Below are positions 59,158 through 64,000 of a stretch of 64,000 nt of DNA, one piece after another. The DNA is taken from contig NZ_VWPH01000003.1 in assembly GCF_008630535.1 (NCBI RefSeq), positions 496,001-560,000 of the forward strand, read 5' to 3'. Both the position numbers and the translations under genes were made by a program. A model generated the notes under the pieces. It had not been told where the DNA came from and searched no databases. It saw only the letters and a program-made list of their open reading frames with translations. Numbering within the stretch: the stretch's first letter is position 1; each line of letters starts with the position of its first letter. The stretch is from Saccharopolyspora hirsuta. GTDB lineage: Bacteria; Actinomycetota; Actinomycetes; Mycobacteriales; Pseudonocardiaceae.

Positions 59158-60372
59158 ATGCACGACCACCGCAAGCTCGGCCGCGAGCTGGGGCTGTTCG
59201 ACACCGACCCGCTGATCGGCGCCGGGCTGCCGTACTGGTTGCCCGACGGCGCCGTCGTCCGGCACGCCCTGGAGGAGTACGTCCGCGAAGTCGAGCGGCG
59301 GGCGGGGTACCGGCACGTCAGCTCCCCGGTGCTGGGCAAGCGCGAGCTGTACGAGATCTCCGGCCATTGGGCGCACTACCGCGACGACATGTTCCCGCCG
59401 ATGGACCTCGGCGGCGAGCAGGTCGTGCTGCGCCCGAGCCTGTGCCCGCACCACGCGGTCATCTACCGGTCCCGCTCGCACAGCTACCGGGAGCTGCCGC
59501 TGCGGATGGCCGAACTCGGCGGCATGTACCGCTCGGAGCTGTCCGGGGTGCTCGGCGGCCTGACCCGCGTGCGGGCGATCCAGCTCAACGACGCGCACAT
59601 CTTCTGCACCCTGGACCAGGTCGCCGACGAGGCCTCCGCCGCGCTGGAGATGATCGGCAACGCCTACGCCGCGATGGGCATCCGCCCGGCCCGGTACCGG
59701 CTCTCGCTGGCGGGCGAGGGCGGGAAGTACGTTGCCGCGCCGGAGAACTGGAGCCGCGCCGCCGCGCTGCTGACCGAGGTCCTGGAGCGCAGCGGGCTGG
59801 AGTACGAAGCCGTCGAGGGCGAGGCGGCGTTCTACGGCCCGAAGATCGACGTGCAGGTGGCCGACAGCGCGGGCCGCGAGTCGACCCTGTCCACCGTGCA
59901 GGTCGACTTCCACCAGCCCGAGCAGTTCGACCTGCACTACACCGGCGCGGACGGCGCCAAGCACCGCCCGGTCATGGTGCACCGCAGCATCATCGGCAGC
60001 GTGGAGCGGGCTGTCGCCCACCTCGTCGAGAGGCACGGCGGTGCCTTCCCGGCCTGGCTGGCCCCGACCCAGCTCGCGGTGCTGCCCGTCTCCGACGCCG
60101 AACTGCCGCACGCGCAGCGCTTCGCCCAGCAGTGCCTGGAAAGAGGCCTCCGCGCGGAGGTTTCGGCCCCCGGCCGGGGAAGTCTCGGCGCTCGCGTCCG
60201 AGAAGCGCGCCTGGTGCCGTACCAGCTGGTGATCGGCGCGAAGGAGGCCGCCGACGGCCTGGTCTCCGCCCGCCTCCGCGACGGCCGCCGCCTGGATCCC
60301 CAGCCAGCCGCCGAATTCCTGGCCCGCATCACCGACCTCATCACCAGCCGCAGCACCGACCTCTGGCGTTAG
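59158..60372 (+). CDS. Threonyl-tRNA synthetase-like protein, catalytic core only
   Basis: 404 residues, ATG with GAGGAG upstream. It contains the class II catalytic core (GLPYWLPDGAVVRHALEEYVRE, motif 2 LGGLTRVRAIQLNDAHIFC, motif 3 near MVHRSIIGSVERAVAHLVE) and the anticodon-binding domain. Zinc ligands Cys (LRPSLCPHH), His (NDAH) and His (MVHR) are kept. It lacks the roughly 240-residue N-terminal TGS and editing domains of full-length ThrRS. The WhiB7-like promoter and Thr attenuator suggest a stress- or inhibitor-induced duplicate, perhaps resistant to ThrRS inhibitors such as borrelidin; that role is inference. Confidence 0.85.
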   Translation: MHDHRKLGRELGLFDTDPLIGAGLPYWLPDGAVVRHALEEYVREVERRAGYRHVSSPVLGKRELYEISGHWAHYRDDMFPPMDLGGEQVVLRPSLCPHHAVIYRSRSHSYRELPLRMAELGGMYRSELSGVLGGLTRVRAIQLNDAHIFCTLDQVADEASAALEMIGNAYAAMGIRPARYRLSLAGEGGKYVAAPENWSRAAALLTEVLERSGLEYEAVEGEAAFYGPKIDVQVADSAGRESTLSTVQVDFHQPEQFDLHYTGADGAKHRPVMVHRSIIGSVERAVAHLVERHGGAFPAWLAPTQLAVLPVSDAELPHAQRFAQQCLERGLRAEVSAPGRGSLGARVREARLVPYQLVIGAKEAADGLVSARLRDGRRLDPQPAAEFLARITDLITSRSTDLWR

Positions 60373-60390
60373 TCCAAAGTGGATGGACCG

Positions 60391-60600
60391 TCAGCTGCGG
60401 CGGGCCAGGACGTGCGCCTGCGGGGTGCGCTCGGTCGGATCGGCCTCGCGCTCCAGCGGGCCGTCACGGTGAACCCGGCCTGCCGCAGCAGGTCGGCCAA
60501 GCGAACGGTCGTCCAGCGGTGGCCGAGCGCCTCGGACAGGTGCAAGGGCGGCTCGTCGCCGACCTGGAACGCCTTCGGTGACGGCCGGGCACGGTAGCGC
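60391..60600 (-). pseudogene. Remnant of a SAM-dependent methyltransferase
   Basis: The minus strand reads LHLSEALGHRWTTVRLADLL RQAGFTVTA in one frame, then LEREADPTERTPQAHVLARRS to a TGA in the next, the typical last 50 residues of class I methyltransferases. The frame changes by one missing base near 60464. No SAM-binding motif and no start are present, so this is a decayed 3' fragment. Confidence 0.55.
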
Positions 60601-60655
60601 GCCCCTTTTCCGGGAGGGGTGGCAACCGCAAGCGCCGTGGGACGTCTGGACGGGT

Positions 60656-61675
60656 ATGAACACCCAACGCATGCGGAACGACTGGGGCGCACCGCCACCG
60701 GCTCACGTCCGGGGGCCCGCACCGCGTCGGCGGCGGGGCCGCAAGGGCCTGGTGCTGCTGGTGCTGGTCCTCCTCCCGCTGGTGTTCGGCGGATGGCTCT
60801 GGTTCCACGTCGATTCGTCGATCAACCGGATCAGCGCCTTCCCGGACTACTCGGGCCGCCCGGCCGCGGGCGCGGGCACGAACTGGCTCGTCGTCGGCTC
60901 CGACAGCCGCGACGGCCTCGACCCGGAAACGGCCGAGACGCTGCACGTCGGCGAGGCCGAAGGCCAGCGCACGGACACGATCATGATCGCGCACGTGCCG
61001 GACAACGGCACCCCGCCGACGCTGATCAGCATCCCGCGCGACTCCCAGGTCCCGGTGCCCGGCCACGGCCGGACCATGATCAACGCGGCGTTCGCCCTCG
61101 GCGGCCCGGAGCTGCTGGCGCAGACCGTGGAGCAGGCGACCGGGCTGCGGATCGACCACTACGCGGAGATCGGCTTCGGCGGCTTCGCCGGGCTGGTCGA
61201 CGCGGTGGGCGGTGTGGAGCTGTGCCTGGACCGGGAGATGCACGACACCAAGACCGGCCAGACGCTGCAGGCCGGTTGCCAGACCCTGGACGGCGAGAAG
61301 GCGCTGACGTTCGTCCGCATGCGCTACAGCGACGCGACGCCGCGCTCGGACCTCGACCGCGTCGCCAACCAGCGCAAGTTCATCGGCGCGCTGGTCGAGG
61401 AGGCGTCGAGCTTCGGCACCCTGATCAACCCGTTCCGGACCTACGCCCTCGCCGACCGCGGCGCGGGAGCGCTGACCATGCTCGAACCGGACGGCCCCGG
61501 CGACCTGCTGTCGCTGGCGTGGGCGATGCGCGGCATCTCCTCGGGCGGGGTGGTGACCACGACGGTCCCGGTCACCGACGCCTCCGCGCACCGCTGGGAC
61601 AAGCAGAAGGCCGGTGAGCTGTTCGAAGCGGTCAACAACGACCAGCCGATCCGCGAGGACCTGATCGTCGAGTGA
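60656..61675 (+). CDS. LytR-CpsA-Psr (LCP) cell-wall ligase
   Basis: 339 residues. Basic cytoplasmic head (RRRRGRK), one membrane helix (GLVLLVLVLLPLVFGGWLWF), then the LCP domain: NWLVVGSDSRDG, RTDTIMIAHV, LISIPRDSQV, HYAEIGFGGFAGLVDAVGGV and FVRMRYSDATPRSDLDRVANQ. LCP enzymes attach wall polymers such as arabinogalactan or teichoic acids to peptidoglycan. Start ATG at 60656 by fit to the transmembrane topology. Confidence 0.9.
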   Translation: MNTQRMRNDWGAPPPAHVRGPAPRRRRGRKGLVLLVLVLLPLVFGGWLWFHVDSSINRISAFPDYSGRPAAGAGTNWLVVGSDSRDGLDPETAETLHVGEAEGQRTDTIMIAHVPDNGTPPTLISIPRDSQVPVPGHGRTMINAAFALGGPELLAQTVEQATGLRIDHYAEIGFGGFAGLVDAVGGVELCLDREMHDTKTGQTLQAGCQTLDGEKALTFVRMRYSDATPRSDLDRVANQRKFIGALVEEASSFGTLINPFRTYALADRGAGALTMLEPDGPGDLLSLAWAMRGISSGGVVTTTVPVTDASAHRWDKQKAGELFEAVNNDQPIREDLIVE

Positions 61676-61721
61676 GTCGTGAGTGGGAAAACCGGCTGGA
61701 GGCGGCTTTCCCACTCACGAC
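61676..61721. terminator. Bidirectional GTCGTGAG-type terminator
   Basis: GTCGTGAGTGGGAAA (61676-61690) and its exact complement (61707-61721), between the convergent LCP and AhpD-like genes and adjacent to both stops. Confidence 0.8.
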
Positions 61722-61724
61722 CGC

Positions 61725-62162
61725 TCACCGGCGCGGCGGCTTCATCTCCAGCGGGACCCCGATCAGGTTCAGCGCGTTGATCAGCGAGACCTGCGCGACC
61801 AGGTGCCCGAGCTCGGCCTCGTCCGGGAAGGCCTTGCGCAGCGAGTCCCACAGCTCGTCGGTGACGTGCTCGCGGCGGGTCACCGCCTCGGCGTAGGCGA
61901 GCGCGGCCCGCTCCCGCTCGTCGAACAGCTCCGACTCCTGCCACACCGGCAGCTGCAGCAGCCGGTCCTGGTCCTCACCGGTGCGCAGCGCTTCCCGGCT
62001 GTGCATGTCGACGCAGAACACGCAGCCGTTGATCTGCGACACCCGGATCTTGACCAGCTCGCGCACGGTCTCGTCCAGCGGTCCCTTCCGCAGCGCCGCG
62101 TCGGCCTGCTTGAACCCCGCGTACGGCTCGGGGGCGGTCTTGCCGAGATCCAGTCGTGCCAT
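61725..62162 (-). CDS. Carboxymuconolactone decarboxylase/AhpD-family protein
   Basis: 145 residues, ATG at 62162 (GGGAGAGGA upstream). AhpD-type redox motif C-x-x-C-x-x-x-H (CVFCVDMH), preceded by LVKIRVSQINGC. Family members act as peroxidase partners or small-molecule decarboxylases. Genes of this family are the standard partners of ECF41 sigma genes; a C-terminal ECF41-like fragment is encoded 22 bp upstream in the same direction. Confidence 0.88.
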   Translation of the reverse strand: MARLDLGKTAPEPYAGFKQADAALRKGPLDETVRELVKIRVSQINGCVFCVDMHSREALRTGEDQDRLLQLPVWQESELFDERERAALAYAEAVTRREHVTDELWDSLRKAFPDEAELGHLVAQVSLINALNLIGVPLEMKPPRR

Positions 62163-62184
62163 GGTTTCCTCTCCCATCAAGCGT

Positions 62185-62448
62185 TCACCAGGGAGACGAT
62201 TCGGACCGCGCGAACGTGACCGCGCGCAGCTTCCGCGGGTTGAGCTGGCGCCGGAACGCGCTGATCCGGCCGTCGGCGACGGAGATGGTGTCGACGCTGT
62301 GGACGCGGCCGTCCCGGTAGGCGACCAGCGCGGGCTCGCCGCCGACCTCGACGATGTCGACCCGGTTCAGCGACCACTGCCGACCCACCCGCAACACCAC
62401 CCCGAACACGGCAGGCCGGTGCTCCGGCCACTCCTCGGTCAACCGCAC
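62185..62448 (-). pseudogene. ECF41 sigma-factor C-terminal (SnoaL-like) fragment
   Basis: 87 codons from a possible GTG at 62448 (GGGGGA 4-9 nt upstream). VEVGGEPALVAYRDGRVHSV and SVADGRISAFRRQLNPRKLR match the SnoaL-like C-terminal extension of ECF41 (SigJ-type) sigma factors. The sigma-2 and sigma-4 domains are missing; the sequence beyond is the resistance gene's upstream region. Most likely a 5'-truncated sigma gene, though a free-standing small protein cannot be excluded. Confidence 0.55.
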
Positions 62449-62531
62449 GCGTCCCCCTGAAATTCGATTGCCCTCCCGCGCCGACGCGCGGAAACTGTCC
62501 GGCGACCGGTCGTCCAGCGGCGGAGGAACCC

Positions 62532-62636
62532 ATGCGCCGACTCCTCGAAATGCCCCGACTTCCCCAGCGGAACGAGCACTTCGAGGACCATGCGCATCCT
62601 GAACATCGGAATCCTGGCACACGTCGACGCGGGTAA
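62532..62636 (+). CDS. Leader ORF overlapping ribosomal protection gene
   Basis: 34 codons, ATG with a strong GGAGG 5 nt upstream, starting MRRLLEMPRLPQRNEHF and ending at TAA 62634-62636, 47 bp inside the downstream gene in another frame. The downstream gene has only a poor ribosome site of its own, so translational coupling is plausible. Confidence 0.45.
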   Translation: MRRLLEMPRLPQRNEHFEDHAHPEHRNPGTRRRG

Positions 62637-64000
62637 GACGAGCCTGACCGAGCGCCTGCTGTTCGACACCGGCGTCACCGACCGCCTGGGCAGCGTCGAC
62701 GCGGGCAGCACCCGGACGGACACGGCAGCGGTCGAGCGGCAGCGCGGCATCACCGTCCGATCGGCGGTGGTGTCCTTCGCCGTCGGCGGCACCCAGGTCA
62801 ACGTCGTCGACACCCCCGGTCATTCCGACTTCGCCGGGGAGGTGGAGCGCGCGCTCGGCGTGCTCGACGGCGCGGTCCTGGTGCTGTCCGCAGTGGAGGG
62901 AGTGCAGGCCAGGACCCGGGTCCTGCTGCGCGTCCTGCGCGAGCTCCGGCTGCCGACCCTCGTGTTCGTCAACAAGATCGACCGGCCGGGTGCCCGCGCG
63001 GCCGAGCTGCTGGCGGAGGTGGCTCGCCACGCGCCGGTGGTCGCGATGAGCGAGGTGCACGACATCGGCACGCCCGACGCCCGCGCGGTTCCAACACCGC
63101 TGGACGCGGAAGTGCTCGCAGAGCAGGACGACGAACTGCTCGCGCGCGTGGTGGACGGCCCGCCGCCGACGCCCGCCGAACTGCGCGCCGCGCTCGCCGA
63201 CCAGACCGCGCGCGGTGCGGTGCACCCGGTGTTCTTCGGATCGGCCCTCTCCGGACAAGGCGTCCCCGCGCTGATCGGCGGCATCGCCGAACTGCTGCCG
63301 CCCGCGCACGATCCGGGCACGACCCCGCAGGGCACGATCTTCGCGATCGAGCGCCGGTCCGGCCGCAAGACCGCCTACCTGCGGCTGTTCGCCGGTGAGC
63401 TGACCGCGCGCCAGCGGGTGACCTTCCGCCGGGACCCCGGCACCGAACTCACCGGTCAGCTCACCGGGCTGGAGGTGGTGGGGCGCGCGGCGGACCGCAT
63501 GGTGGCGGGCGACATCGGCCGCATCACCGGGTTCCCCGGCATCCGCATCGGCGACCGGCTCGGCGACCGCGACGTGCCGAGCCCCCGGTTCACCCGCCCG
63601 ACCCTGCGCACCGTGGTCCGCGCGCGAACCCGGTGAAGGTCCGAGGCTGCACGCCGCGCTGCAGCAGCTGGCCGAGCAGGACCCGCTGATCGAGGCGAGG
63701 TCGTTGCCCGGCGGGGCGACCGAAGTCCTGCTGCACGGCGAGGTGCAGAAGGAGATCATCGCGTCCGCGCTGGCCGACGACTTCGGCGTGGCGGCGGTCT
63801 TCGAACCGAGCCGGGTGGTGCTCCTGGAACGACCGGTCGGCGTCGGCGAAGCGGTCGAGGAGATGGGCCACCGCGCGCCCGGCCCGAGCGGTTTCTGGGC
63901 GACGATCGGACTCCGCGTGGCGCCCACCGGACGGCCGACCGGGGTGGTCTTCGACCACGAGACCGAGCTGGGCGCACTGCCCCTCGCGTTCCACCGCGCG
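62590..64000 (+). pseudogene. Tet(M)/Otr(A)-type ribosomal protection GTPase, frameshifted, right end outside window
   Basis: The first frame (62590-63636, 348 codons) has the EF-G-like GTPase motifs AHVDAGKTSLTERLL, DTPGHSDF and NKID, then TLRTVVRA. The protein continues in the next frame from about 63626 (EPGEGPRLHAALQQLAEQDPLI onward) to the window edge without a stop. The break falls in a CG dinucleotide run (63618-63626); restoring one CG unit joins the frames. Intact proteins of this family, about 640 residues, displace tetracycline from the ribosome. Either a slipped-strand mutation or a sequencing error. Confidence 0.8.

Noticed and set aside
62459..62498. GAAATT tract 27-28 nt before AACTGT upstream of the ribosomal protection gene as a fifth WhiB7-type promoter
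   Set aside because: A-tract is short, the -10 box is poor, and no start codon follows at the usual distance; geometry match is not convincing.

Overview
This window comes from a very GC-rich actinobacterium. Third codon positions are almost all G or C, many genes start at GTG or TTG, and many are leaderless, with a TANNNT box 6-8 nt before the start codon. The gene set includes rpsF-ssb-rpsR-rplI-dnaB, a TipAL-type thiopeptide sensor, an IdeR/DmdR iron box, PHO boxes and an ECF41-type remnant. This points to the Pseudonocardiales, perhaps a Saccharopolyspora-like genome. That placement is inference; no database was searched.

Layout. 1-6.5 kb: the 3' end of a nitric oxide synthase oxygenase gene, a small membrane protein, an FtsX-type ABC exporter, and a divergent NarL-type two-component pair. 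6.5-21.4 kb: an ABC-F ribosome protection gene, a deaminase, an SDR, two MFS transporters, a quinone oxidoreductase, a nucleotidyltransferase, GrpB, a repeat-rich intergenic region, a PhoX phosphatase, a DppA-type peptidase and an Erm 23S rRNA methyltransferase. 21.4-40.2 kb: a rifampin-phosphotransferase-like enzyme with its TetR regulator, a second PhoX, efflux and regulatory genes, a persulfide dioxygenase-rhodanese, a CrcB-DUF190-CrcB fluoride exporter cluster, TipAL and heme oxygenase. 40.3-51 kb: an acyl-CoA dehydrogenase, a WYL regulator, a GT87 glycosyltransferase, endonuclease IV, the ribosomal protein/ssb operon, and dnaB preceded by a cluster of DnaA-box-like sites. 51-64 kb: SDR/TetR, HxlR/MFS, a double-MerR with an erythromycin-esterase-like gene, GlxA/isochorismatase, a catalytic-core threonyl-tRNA synthetase, an LCP protein, AhpD with an ECF41 sigma remnant, and a Tet(M)/Otr(A)-like ribosomal protection gene carrying a frameshift at the right edge.

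How the genes work together. The region carries many candidate intrinsic resistance genes (Erm, Ere-like, ABC-F, RPP, RPH-like, TipAL, efflux pumps). Four loci (ABC-F, DHA2 efflux, Erm, ThrRS-like) share one promoter geometry: an A-tract of the type GAAAA(A)T or AAAAAC, then exactly 27 nt, then a TANNNT -10 box, then a short leader ORF and attenuator-like hairpins. This is the layout expected of WhiB7-dependent promoters, and it would make these genes one antibiotic-induced regulon spread over 52 kb. The ThrRS leader has three consecutive threonine codons followed by a strong terminator.

A second notable system is a two-level intergenic repeat. A palindromic host repeat is intact at 58.8 kb and interrupted at 16.5 kb, and a hairpin-rich MITE-like element (about 125-260 bp, three copies) sits inside palindromes of this type. 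Its stem shows compensatory base changes between copies.
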